This document shows, piece after piece, positions 34,941 to 43,544 of a DNA stretch of 64,000 bases (positions are counted from its first letter, which is position 1; each line of letters opens with the position of its first letter). A program made the translations under genes and the position numbers. The notes beneath the pieces are model-generated. The model was not told where the DNA came from. It ran no database searches and saw only the letters and a program-made list of their open reading frames with translations. The stretch spans positions 62,001 to 126,000 of the forward strand of contig NZ_FOAM01000007.1 of assembly GCF_900109605.1 (NCBI RefSeq). Direction: 5' to 3'. The DNA comes from Xaviernesmea oryzae (GTDB lineage: Bacteria > Pseudomonadota > Alphaproteobacteria > Rhizobiales > Rhizobiaceae).

Positions 34941-36193
34941 GCACCGCCATCCGAGAGAGGATCGACAGGCTTCTGGACCGCATCAATGCGATCTCCGCGC
35001 CAGGCCCAGGCTTTACCCGGCCGTCCTATAGTCCGCTGGAAAGCCAGGCGCATCGCGTGGTAGCGCAGGAGGCCGAAGCGCTCGGCCTGACGGTGACGCG
35101 CGACGCCGCGCTCAATTTGTTCGCCCGCCTGCCGGGGCGAGACCGCAGCGCGCCGGCGATTTACTGCGGCTCGCATCTCGATACGGTCGCCATGGGCGGG
35201 GCCTATGACGGCCAGGCCGGCGTTACGGGCGCCCTGGCGCTGGCGGCGGCATTCGTCGAAAGCGGTGAGCCGCCCCCGGTCGATCTGATGGTGACGGTGA
35301 CGCGCGCGGAGGAAAGCGTCTGGTTCCCGGTGTCCTATGCCGGTGCGCGCGCCGCGCTTGGGCGGCTGACGGCGCCGGAGCTTCAGGCCCGGCGTTCCGA
35401 CACCGGCCGCACGCTGTATGATCACATCCGGGAGGAGGGCGGCCGACCGGATGACATCCTGACCGCAGCCGGCCTTGCCGCTGCCCGCTTCATCGAATTG
35501 CATATCGAACAGGGGACCGTGCTCCATCATGCCGGCGAACCCTTCGCCATCGTCTCGGGTGTGCGTGGCGGCCTGCGCTATCGCCAAGCGCGGGTCAATG
35601 GCACCTGGGCGCATTCCGGCGGCCCGGCGCGCGGCGAGCGCGCCGATGCGGTGTTCGCCTTGGCGGACCTGGTGATGGCCATGGACCGGCGCTGGGAAGA
35701 GGCGCTCGCCCGGGGGCAGGACCTTGCCGTCACCTTCGGCCGTGTCGATGCCGCATCCGGCGAACACGCCTTCGCAAAAGTGCCGGGATGGGCCGATTTC
35801 TGCATCGACCTGCGCAGCGACGCCGCCGCCGTGCTTCACGAGGTGGACGGTCTGTTCAAGGCGGAGATCGAACGGATCGAAACGGCGCGCGGAGTCCGCT
35901 TCGAGCTGGGCGCGCCTTCGCAAAGCCAGCCCATGGCCCTGTCGATCGCGCTCGGCGACCGGATCGCCCAAGGCGCAGCCGGGCTTGGACATAGCCCACG
36001 CCGGATGCTGTCCGGCGGCGGGCACGATGCGGCGGCGTTCGCGCAGGCCGGCTGGGAGAGCGTCATGGTGTTTCTGCGCAACTGGAACGGCAGCCACAAT
36101 CCTGACGAAGCCATGGACACGGCCGATCTCGCAACGGCTGTCGAGGTGCTTCATGCAGCGATCCGCGGGAGCGGACAGGAAGGTGCGGCGTGA
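34937..36193 (+). CDS. M20 family Zn-dependent amidohydrolase (N-carbamoyl-amino-acid hydrolase / hydantoinase HyuC type)
   Basis: 418 residues. Metal-site motifs are GSHLDTVAMGGAYDGQAGV (about residues 79-97), RAEESVWFP in place of the usual DEEGxRF, and the histidine in FIELHIEQGTVL. The dimerisation domain has WAHSGGPARGERADA, and the C-terminal metal histidine is in SGGGHDAAAF. The family cleaves N-carbamoyl or ureido groups from amino acids, as in hydantoin and allantoate breakdown. It overlaps neighbours by 4 bases on both sides. The altered second motif hints at a substrate outside the well-studied set. Confidence 0.9.
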   Translation: MSTAIRERIDRLLDRINAISAPGPGFTRPSYSPLESQAHRVVAQEAEALGLTVTRDAALNLFARLPGRDRSAPAIYCGSHLDTVAMGGAYDGQAGVTGALALAAAFVESGEPPPVDLMVTVTRAEESVWFPVSYAGARAALGRLTAPELQARRSDTGRTLYDHIREEGGRPDDILTAAGLAAARFIELHIEQGTVLHHAGEPFAIVSGVRGGLRYRQARVNGTWAHSGGPARGERADAVFALADLVMAMDRRWEEALARGQDLAVTFGRVDAASGEHAFAKVPGWADFCIDLRSDAAAVLHEVDGLFKAEIERIETARGVRFELGAPSQSQPMALSIALGDRIAQGAAGLGHSPRRMLSGGGHDAAAFAQAGWESVMVFLRNWNGSHNPDEAMDTADLATAVEVLHAAIRGSGQEGAA

Positions 36194-36828
36194 GCGATAG
36201 GGAAACCCTTGCCCAGCAGGTCTATCGCGACCTGAAGCAGCGTATTCTGGAAGGCCGGCTTTCTTCCGAGGAGATGCTGACGGAGCGCACCCTGGCGCTG
36301 GAATCCGGCATTTCCCGCACGCCGCTGCGCGCCGCCATCTCGCGCCTCGAGAAGGAAAACGTCATTTCGCGTCTGCCCAATGGCGCGCTGATGATTCGTA
36401 CCGTGACCGTCGAGCAATTGCTGGAGATCGTGCAGGTGCGGCGACTGCTGGAGGGCGCCGCCGCCGAGAAGGCCGCTGGCCTGCCCTTTACCGAGGAACT
36501 GGCACAAGCGCGCGCGCGGATGCGCACGTTCACCGGCGGCGGGGATATCGCCTTCGATCTCTTCTGGATCGACGACGACGCCTTTCACAACGCCGTCGCC
36601 TTTGCCGCCGGCCTGCCGCTGCTCGCCGCGATGCTGACGGAGATGCGCAGCATCGCCCGGCGTTGCACCATCACCCGCACCCATGACCGCTTCGACCAGC
36701 AGGCGCTGGAGCATATCGCCATAATCGATGCCATCGAGGCCCGGGACGGTCCGGCCGCCCGCGCGGCCATGGAGGCGCATTTCGACAGCGTCCGCATCCG
36801 CTTCCTCGGCTGGCTGGCGCGCAATTGA
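36190..36828 (+). CDS. GntR family regulator, FCD type (second)
   Basis: 212 residues from GTG at 36190, overlapping the M20 stop as GTGA. The winged helix includes SEEMLTERTLALESGISRTPLRAAISRLEKEN; the FCD domain includes IDDDAFHNAVAFAAGLP and a later HIAIIDAI histidine. It is similar in plan to the regulator at 33355 but clearly diverged. Two coupled GntR genes in one operon suggest that two pathway intermediates are sensed. Either could own the TGGTRTACTGAA sites. Confidence 0.9.
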   Translation: MSDRETLAQQVYRDLKQRILEGRLSSEEMLTERTLALESGISRTPLRAAISRLEKENVISRLPNGALMIRTVTVEQLLEIVQVRRLLEGAAAEKAAGLPFTEELAQARARMRTFTGGGDIAFDLFWIDDDAFHNAVAFAAGLPLLAAMLTEMRSIARRCTITRTHDRFDQQALEHIAIIDAIEARDGPAARAAMEAHFDSVRIRFLGWLARN

Positions 36829-36841
36829 GAGCCGTGACCGC

Positions 36842-38026
36842 ATGACCCTGCACCCGACCTTTGAGACGATGCCCGATATGCGGGGCATCGAAGCCGCCTT
36901 TCCGGCCGAGGAATTCGCCGAGAGACAGGCGCGCGCCCGCGCGGCCATCGCAGCCAGCGGGCATGAGGCGCTGATCGTCACCGGTCCGGAAACCATCTAT
37001 TGGCTGACGGGCCGCCAGACGGCTGGCTATTTCGCGTTTCAGGCGCTGATCCTGCCCGCCGATGGCGCGCCCGTGCTGCTCGTGCGCCAGCTCGAACTGT
37101 TCGGCACGCTCGCCAACACCTATCTGCCTGATCTGGTCGCTTATCAGGACGGCGACGATCCGGCGGAGGCGCTGGTCGATCTTCTGCGCCGGCGGGGCAT
37201 CGCTCGCCCGGCAATCGAGCTGGCCGGGTGGTTTCTCTCGCCGAAGCTTGCTGCCGAGATCGCCGATCGGCTCGGGGTCGCCGCGCTCGCCGATGGCGCG
37301 CAGATCCTGCCGCCTCTCAGGATGATCAAGTCGCCGGCCGAGCTGGCGTCAATCCGCCAGGCGGCGCGCTATGCCGAGGCGGGCATGATCGCCGGCATTG
37401 CCGCCTGTGCAGCCGGCGCCGATGAAAATGCGGTGGCGGCGGACATGCTGCAGGCGGCCACGCGCGCCGGCTCGGAAGCCATGGCGATGGAGCCGCTCGT
37501 CTCCTCGGGACCGCGCAGCGGCCTGCCGCACATGACATGGCGCCGCCGTGTGCTTCAGCCCGGCGACCCCATCTTCCTCGAACTGGCCGGCAGCCATGCG
37601 CGCTATCACGCTGCGCTGATGCGCACGGTGTGGATGGGCACGCCTCCCGATGAGGCGCGGCGGATGATGGACTGCGCGCTACGGGCGCTGGACGCGGCCA
37701 TTGCCGAGATCCGGCCCGGTGTGTCTTGCGCCCATGTGCACGACACGGCACAGGCGATCATCGATGGGGCAGGCTATACCGCCGCCTTCCGCAAGCGCAT
37801 CGGCTATTCGATGGGGGTCGCCTTCGCGCCGGACTGGGGCGAGGGCGACATCCTCAGCCTCTTTACCAATGTCGACCGCCGCATCGAGCCCGGCATGGTG
37901 TTCCACCTGCCGGCGACCTTGCGCCGCTATGGCGAATGGACCGTGGGCGCCTCGGAAACGGTGATCGTCACCGAAACAGGCGCCGAGCCGCTTTCCACCC
38001 TGCCGCGCCAGCTCACCATCCGCTGA
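36842..38026 (+). CDS. M24 family protein, creatinase / ectoine-hydrolase-like
   Basis: 394 residues with a creatinase-type N-terminal domain and a pita-bread C-terminal domain. In place of the usual metal-binding DxG and DxTRT pair it reads ELAGSHARYHAALMRTVW, and the distal site reads GYSMGVAFAPDWGEGD. Such sequences are seen in creatinase-like and ectoine-hydrolase-like members that cleave C-N bonds in small molecules rather than peptides. It lies 13 bases after the second GntR gene. The name Xaa-Pro peptidase is therefore probably wrong. Start is the ATG at 36842; GTG at 36836 is possible. Confidence 0.87.
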   Translation: MTLHPTFETMPDMRGIEAAFPAEEFAERQARARAAIAASGHEALIVTGPETIYWLTGRQTAGYFAFQALILPADGAPVLLVRQLELFGTLANTYLPDLVAYQDGDDPAEALVDLLRRRGIARPAIELAGWFLSPKLAAEIADRLGVAALADGAQILPPLRMIKSPAELASIRQAARYAEAGMIAGIAACAAGADENAVAADMLQAATRAGSEAMAMEPLVSSGPRSGLPHMTWRRRVLQPGDPIFLELAGSHARYHAALMRTVWMGTPPDEARRMMDCALRALDAAIAEIRPGVSCAHVHDTAQAIIDGAGYTAAFRKRIGYSMGVAFAPDWGEGDILSLFTNVDRRIEPGMVFHLPATLRRYGEWTVGASETVIVTETGAEPLSTLPRQLTIR

Positions 38027-38058
38027 ATTCCAATCCTCCAGACAGAACGGAGCATGCC

Positions 38059-38472
38059 ATGCGTTCCCTTTTCCATCTTGCCTATCACGTCACGGATCTC
38101 GACGAAGCCCGCCGCTTCTATGGTGACATCCTCGGCTGCGAGGAAGGCCGCTCGACCGAGACCTGGGTCGATTTCGATTTCTTCGGCCACCAGATCTCGC
38201 TGCATCTCGGCAAGCCCTTCGAGGTCACCCGCACGGGCAAGGTCGGCGACCACATGGTGATGATGCCGCATCTCGGCGTCATCCTGCGGCTGGACGACTG
38301 GTTCGCGCTGGCAGAGCGTCTCAAGAACGGCGGCATCGACTTCGATATCCCGCCGGTGATCCGCTTCGAAGGCGAGCCGGGCGAGCAGCGCACCATGTTC
38401 TTCTTCGATCCGAGCGGCAACCCGATCGAGGTCAAGGGCTTCAAGGATTTCGAGAGCGTCTTCGCCCATTAA
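38059..38472 (+). CDS. VOC family (glyoxalase-like) protein
   Basis: 137 residues of vicinal-oxygen-chelate fold: HLAYHVTDLDEARRFYGDIL at the N-terminus and FFFDPSGNPIEVKGF at the C-terminus, giving the two beta-alpha-beta-beta-beta halves. Likely metal ligands are the early histidine and the late glutamate. It may act as an isomerase, epimerase or dioxygenase on a pathway intermediate. It is the last gene before a bidirectional terminator. The start at 38059 is preceded by AACGGAG. Confidence 0.88.
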   Translation: MRSLFHLAYHVTDLDEARRFYGDILGCEEGRSTETWVDFDFFGHQISLHLGKPFEVTRTGKVGDHMVMMPHLGVILRLDDWFALAERLKNGGIDFDIPPVIRFEGEPGEQRTMFFFDPSGNPIEVKGFKDFESVFAH

Positions 38473-38480
38473 GCGAAAAA

Positions 38481-38509
38481 GCCTGGGCGGATCGACAATC
38501 CGCCCAGGC
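38481..38509. terminator. Bidirectional terminator between convergent operons
   Basis: GCCTGGGCGGAT (38481-38492) pairs with ATCCGCCCAGGC (38498-38509) around a 5-base loop. On the minus strand TTTTT follows directly, ending the M24 gene at 38624. On the plus strand ATAATT follows, 9 bases after the VOC stop. Confidence 0.8.
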
Positions 38510-38623
38510 ATAATTCGCAGGTTTGCTGCGGTTTACGGATGATATCAACCGATCTCCGTTGCCTGATGGCATCGGTGCAAACGCTTCCTGTGGTGATACT
38601 CGGATAAACGCGAAGACGTCGCC

Positions 38624-39799
38624 TTAGAACATGCTCGGCGAATTGGTGATCAGCTCGTTGCCGGCTTCGCCGATGATCAGGATATCCTCGTAGAAAGCCG
38701 CGCCGACGCCATCGAGCGAGAGGAAGGCTTCGACGCCGAAGACCATATTGGCGTCCACCACGTCCTCGGGCATGGACATGGTGGTTGAGATGCGCGGTAG
38801 CTCGAAGCCCAGCCCGATGCCATGGCCATAAAAGGGAAAGTTCTTCATGATCGGCGAAATCGAGCCGCCGAACGCCGCCGTCATCCGGTCGCCCTCCGCC
38901 GCCACGTCCAGAAGCCGCACGCCGGGGCGCAGCATGTCCGACAGCCGGTGGACGATGCCGCTCGCCGCTTCGATCAGGCGCCGCTGCTCCGAATTGGCCG
39001 GCCCGCGCACGCCCGTGCGGCCGGGATCGAGATAATAGCCCTGGTAAAGCGCGCCATGCAGCGTGCCGGTGACGATATCGCCTACGGCCGGCACATCCTC
39101 GCTATAGCCCGTGAGGGGAAAGCGCTGGTCGAAGCCGAGCGTTTCCCCATGATTGGCGCCGATCATCTGCAGGCGGCCGCCGCGGGCGACGGTGATCCGC
39201 GCCGCCTCGCCGGCTGCCTCCCGCTCCGAAAGCCCGCCGACGAGGCCTTGCATCAGCGCGTCGACGGCCAGCGTCGCCGTCTCGCCGGCATAGCGGTAAC
39301 AGTCGAGCTCACGATCACTCTTGATGCGGCGCACCGAGCGCACGAGATCGTCGGCCGGGACCCATTCGATATCCGGCGCGGTCGCTTCGAGCTGCCGGTA
39401 ATATTTGATCGGGATGAAATGGGTGCCCACCAGCGCCACGCGGCCCGTCACGCCGCGCGCGACCAGTGACCGGGCCACGCTTTCAAAGGGATGGTTGCTG
39501 CTCAGCACATCGGCGATGGATACGAGATCGCGGCGCACCTCCGGCTCGTCAATATGAAGCTGCGGCGCGCGGCCCGGCTGGAGAATGACGCCTGCGAAGG
39601 ATCGAGCGCTCCAGATCAGCGAGTCCATACCGCCGCTGATGGCATAATGATTGGAGAGGTAGAGAACGTCGCCGCAATTGTCCGTCGTGCCGCCGCCACG
39701 ACCGAAGACCACGGCAGTTTCGAAGCCGCGCCGGATCATTTCCTCATGAAGGCGCGCCCAGCGGGTTTCGTATTCGTCGATCGGAAAATAGCGGTGCAT
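38624..39799 (-). CDS. M24 family protein, creatinase-like (second)
   Basis: 391 residues with creatinase N-terminal and M24 C-terminal domains. The metal region reads GTLHGALYQGYYLDPGRTGVRG, in which one aspartate is kept but the first is missing, and the distal part GHGIGLGFELPRI resembles aminopeptidase P (HGxGxxxHExP) without the second histidine. It may hydrolyse a C-N bond in an amino-acid derivative. It is convergent with the VOC gene and divergent from the DUF1989 operon, whose promoter region carries the shared GntR element. The C-terminus ends in NELITNSP, normal for the family. Confidence 0.87.
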   Translation of the reverse strand: MHRYFPIDEYETRWARLHEEMIRRGFETAVVFGRGGGTTDNCGDVLYLSNHYAISGGMDSLIWSARSFAGVILQPGRAPQLHIDEPEVRRDLVSIADVLSSNHPFESVARSLVARGVTGRVALVGTHFIPIKYYRQLEATAPDIEWVPADDLVRSVRRIKSDRELDCYRYAGETATLAVDALMQGLVGGLSEREAAGEAARITVARGGRLQMIGANHGETLGFDQRFPLTGYSEDVPAVGDIVTGTLHGALYQGYYLDPGRTGVRGPANSEQRRLIEAASGIVHRLSDMLRPGVRLLDVAAEGDRMTAAFGGSISPIMKNFPFYGHGIGLGFELPRISTTMSMPEDVVDANMVFGVEAFLSLDGVGAAFYEDILIIGEAGNELITNSPSMF

Positions 39800-39883
39800 G
39801 GCGTCACTCCGTCAGGGGGCTAGCGTGCCTTGAACCCGCGCCGGAATGATGGCGAAGGGTAAGACGCAGGTATCAGGCGATTT

Positions 39884-39893
39884 CGGTACACCG
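39884..39893. promoter_or_regulatory. Possible third GntR-type site upstream of the minus-strand M24 gene
   Basis: CGGTACACCG is a near-palindrome (reverse complement CGGTGTACCG) 85 bases before the M24 start. It shares GGTGTAC with the TGGTRTACTGAA elements when read on the minus strand. This is weaker evidence than the repeated elements at 40039 and 40057. Confidence 0.35.
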
Positions 39894-40027
39894 CCTGTAT
39901 CCTTCCGTCAATTGGACGATTCAATGCGCGTCCGATTTCGTCAGTTGCGCTTAAAATATGTGCGATCGCCGCCTAACACTTCAGCTTTCCGCCTGACAAA
40001 TGACCATTAATTTGTTGAAAAGACAGC

Positions 40028-40068
40028 TTGAACTCCAATGGTATACTGAATAAGCTTGGTGTACTGAA
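40028..40068 (+). promoter_or_regulatory. Promoter with two GntR-type operators for the DUF1989 / amino-acid ABC operon
   Basis: A -35 TTGAAC (40028-40033) and -10 TAAGCT (40051-40056) are 17 bases apart. TGGTATACTGAA (40039-40050) sits between them and TGGTGTACTGAA (40057-40068) follows at the expected start point, 18 bases on. The same element lies between -35 and -10 at 31500. The rest of the 39800-40182 gap holds only the weaker site at 39884 and AT-rich sequence. Confidence 0.65.
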
Positions 40069-40182
40069 ATTCATGCGGAACGCTTTGAGGTCCGTGCAGC
40101 GGCAAACATCGGCCTGAACGTAATGTTCGGCTTTCGGTCCGCCGGTCTCGCGAACGCGTCCGATACGAGAAGACGAGTGGAT

Positions 40183-40809
40183 ATGGATCTCAACACCCAG
40201 ACTGTCGCCGCAGGCCGAGGCCGGGCTTTCGCGATGAAGGCGGGCGATCATGTCCGCATCGTCAACACCCATGGCCATCAGGTCGTCGATGCCTGGGCTT
40301 TGGCTGCCGAAGACGCGGGCGAGACCTCCTCGATGGATCATACCCGCTCGGTCAACAGCAATATTTTCTTCCAGCAAGGCATGCGCGTTCTCTCTTCGCG
40401 CCGCCGGCCGATGCTGACCCTGGTGGCCGACAGCGCCGGTCTGCGCCATGACACGCTGCTGTGTCCTTGCAGCCGAGAACTCTATCAGCAGCTCGGCTGC
40501 GCCGAGCCGCACCGCAGCTGCACCGACAATTTTCACGAGGCTTTGGCCGAGGCTGGATGTGCCGTGCCCTTCACACCCGCCTCGCTCAATCTGTTCATGA
40601 ATGTCCCGGTCTCGCCCGATGGCGCGGTCGATCGCCTTCCGCCGGCCAGCCGGGCGGGCGACAGCGTGGTGCTGCGCGCGGAGATGGACCTGACACTGGT
40701 TCTCTCCGCCTGCCCGCAGGACATCACGCCGATCAATGGCGAGGCCCGGACGCCCCGCGATATTGCCGTGGTGATGATAGATGCCTTCGATGGTGAGGAG
40801 GCCCCATGA
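40183..40809 (+). CDS. DUF1989 / urea carboxylase-associated family protein
   Basis: 208 residues of the DUF1989 family, often found beside urea or amino-acid amide degradation genes. It has conserved [23 protein letters not shown] and [14 protein letters not shown] with two cysteines, and [12 protein letters not shown]. Biochemical function is unsettled. It opens the plus-strand operon and overlaps the ABC ATPase by 4 bases. The ATG at 40183 is chosen by alignment with the family start; the ribosome site is weak. A role in processing the imported compound is inferred. Confidence 0.87.
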   Translation: MDLNTQTVAAGRGRAFAMKAGDHVRIVNTHGHQVVDAWALAAEDAGETSSMDHTRSVNSNIFFQQGMRVLSSRRRPMLTLVADSAGLRHDTLLCPCSRELYQQLGCAEPHRSCTDNFHEALAEAGCAVPFTPASLNLFMNVPVSPDGAVDRLPPASRAGDSVVLRAEMDLTLVLSACPQDITPINGEARTPRDIAVVMIDAFDGEEAP

Positions 40810-41615
40810 GCGCGCCGCTTCTCAGCCTGCGAGAGATCCGCAAGAGTTTCGGCGACAACGAAGTGCTGAAAGGCGTCTCGCTGGAGGTGCAGGCGGGCGA
40901 GGTCGTGTCGATCATCGGCGCCAGCGGCTCGGGCAAGAGCACCTTCCTGCGCTCGATCAATGCGCTGGAAATACCGCAATCCGGCTTCATGGACTTCGAG
41001 GACACGCATTTCGACTTCCGCACGGAATCGCGCTTCTTCCCCAGCCAGACGCAGCTTCAGGCCCTGCGCGCCCGCGTTGGCATGGTGTTTCAGAGCTATA
41101 ATCTCTGGCCGCATATGACCGTGCTGGAAAACGTCATGCATGCGCCGGTCAAGCTCCTCAAGATGCCGCGCAGAGAGGCAACGGAGCAGGCCGAGGCGCT
41201 TCTGTCGCGCATCGGTCTCTTGGAAAAGCGCCATAGCTATCCCGCGCGTCTTTCGGGCGGCCAGCAGCAGCGCGTCGCGATCGTCCGGGCGCTGGCCATG
41301 AAGCCGCGGCTGATGCTGTTCGACGAAGTCACCTCGGCGCTCGATCCCGAACTGGTGCACGAGGTTCTGGTGCTGATGGCCTCGCTGGCGGCCGACGGCA
41401 TGACCATGCTGCTCGTTACCCACGAGATCGCCTTTGCCCGCGACGTATCTTCACGCGTGCTGTTCTTCGACAAGGGCGTGATTGCCGAATCCGGTTCGCC
41501 CGACATTCTGCGCAGCCCGGAAAGCGACAGATTGAAACAGTTCCTGCACCGCATTCTCCATGACCAGGTAGGTCATTCCGTGTCCCTTGAGGACGGGCGG
41601 GGAGGGCAGGCGTGA
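40806..41615 (+). CDS. Polar amino acid ABC transporter ATP-binding protein
   Basis: 269 residues of the HisP/GlnQ class. Motifs are Walker [10 protein letters not shown] (about residues 38-46), Q-loop [14 protein letters not shown], signature LSGGQQQR, Walker [13 protein letters not shown] and switch THEIAFAR. A roughly 12-residue insertion ([12 protein letters not shown]) precedes the Q-loop, as in some HisP-like proteins. It overlaps the genes before and after it (ATGA, GTGA). It powers import of an amino-acid-like compound with the permease and binding protein that follow. Confidence 0.93.
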   Translation: MSAPLLSLREIRKSFGDNEVLKGVSLEVQAGEVVSIIGASGSGKSTFLRSINALEIPQSGFMDFEDTHFDFRTESRFFPSQTQLQALRARVGMVFQSYNLWPHMTVLENVMHAPVKLLKMPRREATEQAEALLSRIGLLEKRHSYPARLSGGQQQRVAIVRALAMKPRLMLFDEVTSALDPELVHEVLVLMASLAADGMTMLLVTHEIAFARDVSSRVLFFDKGVIAESGSPDILRSPESDRLKQFLHRILHDQVGHSVSLEDGRGGQA

Positions 41616-42271
41616 TGACCCGTTTCTGGAACGAACTCCATCTCTATGGCCCTGGCTTTCTCCAGGCATCCTATACCGTTTTCGGCATCACCATCCTCAC
41701 CATCGCGGTCTCCTGGATTTGCGGCCTCCTCGCCGCGCTGGCGCAGCGTTCGCGATACAGGGTCGTGCGGATCGTCGCCGGCTTCTACATCTGGTTCATC
41801 CGGGGTACGCCGACGCTGATCCAGGTATTCATCATCTATTTCGGCCTGCCGCAGTTCGGAATCCGTCTATCGCCCTTTGCCGCCGGGATCATCGCGCTCG
41901 GTGTCAATAGTGGGGCCTATGTCGCCGAAATCATTCGCGGCGGCCTGACAGCCATTCCGCGCGGCCAGACGGAATCGGCGCTGGCCCTCGGCTTCAGCCC
42001 GGCAGAGACGATGCGCAGCATCATCCTGCCGCAGGTGTTCCGCATCATTCTGCCCGCGATCACGAACGAGGCGATCTCGACGCTGAAGAATACCTCGCTG
42101 CTGTCGACGATCACGGTGGTGGAGCTGACGCTCTATGCCCAGACGCTGATCGCCGCCACCTTCCGTCCCTTCGAATTCTATATCGCCGTCGCACTGATTT
42201 ATCTGGTGTTGACCACGATCCTGACGACGCTCGCCGGCTGGCTGGAGCGCCGCTACGCGAAGCTGTCGTGA
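41612..42271 (+). CDS. Polar amino acid ABC transporter permease
   Basis: 219 residues with about five membrane helices. The EAA-type loop reads [19 protein letters not shown], and the HisM/GlnP signature [17 protein letters not shown] is present. It starts at GTG 41612 (overlap with the ATPase stop) or the adjacent ATG. Only one permease gene is present, so it probably works as a homodimer. Two hairpins separate it from the binding-protein gene. Confidence 0.92.
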   Translation: MMTRFWNELHLYGPGFLQASYTVFGITILTIAVSWICGLLAALAQRSRYRVVRIVAGFYIWFIRGTPTLIQVFIIYFGLPQFGIRLSPFAAGIIALGVNSGAYVAEIIRGGLTAIPRGQTESALALGFSPAETMRSIILPQVFRIILPAITNEAISTLKNTSLLSTITVVELTLYAQTLIAATFRPFEFYIAVALIYLVLTTILTTLAGWLERRYAKLS

Positions 42272-42329
42272 CGGACCGCAAAGCCGGTCGACACGGCTCC
42301 GCCCTTAACCGTCCGCCCGGCGCGACGCC

Positions 42330-42378
42330 GACCGGTGGGAGACCGGTCCAGCACAATCCTGGGCATCGAAGGATGCCC
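42330..42378 (+). repeat. Two tandem hairpins between permease and binding-protein genes
   Basis: GACCGGT-N5-ACCGGTC (42330-42348) and GGGCATC-GAAG-GATGCCC (42361-42378) form short GC-rich stem-loops in the 143-base gap. They lack T runs and lie just before the binding-protein gene. They could protect the downstream mRNA segment so that binding protein is made in excess. Confidence 0.55.
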
Positions 42379-42414
42379 GTGATCTCAAACATCAACAAAA
42401 ACGGGAACACAGCT

Positions 42415-43203
42415 ATGAAATTCAAGTCAATCATCCTGGCGCTGGCCGCTGTTGCAAGCGTTGCCATGACGCCGATGGCCAAGGCCGCCGATCTGGAGCT
42501 TCTGCAGCCGGGAAAGCTGCTCGTGGCGACCGAGGGTACCTACCCGCCCTTCAGCATGCGCGCGCCGGACGGCACGCTTGACGGCCTCGAAATCCGCGTG
42601 GTGAAGGAAATCGCCAAGCGGCTCAATCTGGAATACACGCCCGTCATCATCAAGTGGGATGCGCTCCTCGTCGGCCTGCAGGCCGACCAGTACGACATGA
42701 GCAGCGACGCGATGGACATCACCGAAGCGCGCCAGAAACAGGTGACCTTCGCCGATGGCTGGCTGGAATCGGGGGGCCGCGTGCTGACCGGAGAGTCCTC
42801 GCCGATCAAGAGCGCGGCCGATCTCAAGGGCAAGACGGTGGGCGCGCTGGTCTCCTCCACCTGGACAAAGATCGCCGAGGAAAAGGGCGCGACCGTCAAG
42901 GGTTACAAGGCCGAGTCCGACGCGATGCAGGATCTGGTCAACGGCAATGTGGACGCCGTCATCACCGACTCGATCGCCGCCGCCTATGCCATCAAGACCG
43001 GCGGCTTGCCGCTCAAGATGACCGATGATTATGTCAGCCATGTCCAGAAGGGCTTTGCCTTCAAGATGGGCAAGCCGTATCTCGTCGAAGCCGTGAACAA
43101 GGCACTGGCAGAGATGGTTGCCGATGGCACCTATGCCAAGCTGACCACCGATCTGGTCGGCTTCGATCCGACGCCGAAAGACCCGATCAAGACGATCAAG
43201 TAA
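42415..43203 (+). CDS. Amino acid ABC transporter substrate-binding protein (SBP_bac_3)
   Basis: 262 residues with a signal peptide (MKFKSIILALAAVASVA, cleavage after AKA). The family 3 core has LLVATEGTYPPFSMRAPDG, EIAKRLNLEY, a carboxylate-binding DLKGKTVG segment and NGNVDAVITDS. Start is the ATG at 42415. It delivers a polar amino acid or derivative to the coupled permease and ATPase. It is the last gene before a strong terminator. The ligand probably matches the substrate of the Pxp/M20/M24 island because the promoters share an operator. Confidence 0.93.
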   Translation: MKFKSIILALAAVASVAMTPMAKAADLELLQPGKLLVATEGTYPPFSMRAPDGTLDGLEIRVVKEIAKRLNLEYTPVIIKWDALLVGLQADQYDMSSDAMDITEARQKQVTFADGWLESGGRVLTGESSPIKSAADLKGKTVGALVSSTWTKIAEEKGATVKGYKAESDAMQDLVNGNVDAVITDSIAAAYAIKTGGLPLKMTDDYVSHVQKGFAFKMGKPYLVEAVNKALAEMVADGTYAKLTTDLVGFDPTPKDPIKTIK

Positions 43204-43248
43204 GCGCATCTGCCATGGACAGGGCAGGCCTGATCGCCGCCCGAATGG

Positions 43249-43281
43249 AACAGGAGGCACGCCCGGCGTTCCTCCTGTTTT
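43249..43281 (+). terminator. Terminator of the DUF1989 / ABC operon
   Basis: AACAGGAGG (43249-43257) pairs with CCTCCTGTT (43271-43279) and runs into TTTT, 46 bases after the binding-protein stop. The rest of the 341-base gap to 43544 holds no recognised element except the ribosome site of the next gene. Confidence 0.75.
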
Positions 43282-43544
43282 GTCATGACGGGTGCTCTTC
43301 GAGCCAACTGTGAACGCCACCGCGCAGCGCGCCTGTCGTCTGGTCCATGTCCCAAGCCGATTTGGTGACGGAGCCATTCGCTTCAGCCACATCGAACGGA
43401 TCTATGCCGCTCCAAAATAAGGGACTTACTCGTCGGGCTTCATCGGCCAGAATTGCAATCGTCCGCGCTTTCCAGCAGCCGGCGACATGCTTTATCAACG
43501 AACATGCAGCCGGGAGGAGGCGCAACGGGATTTGGGAGAGGGTC

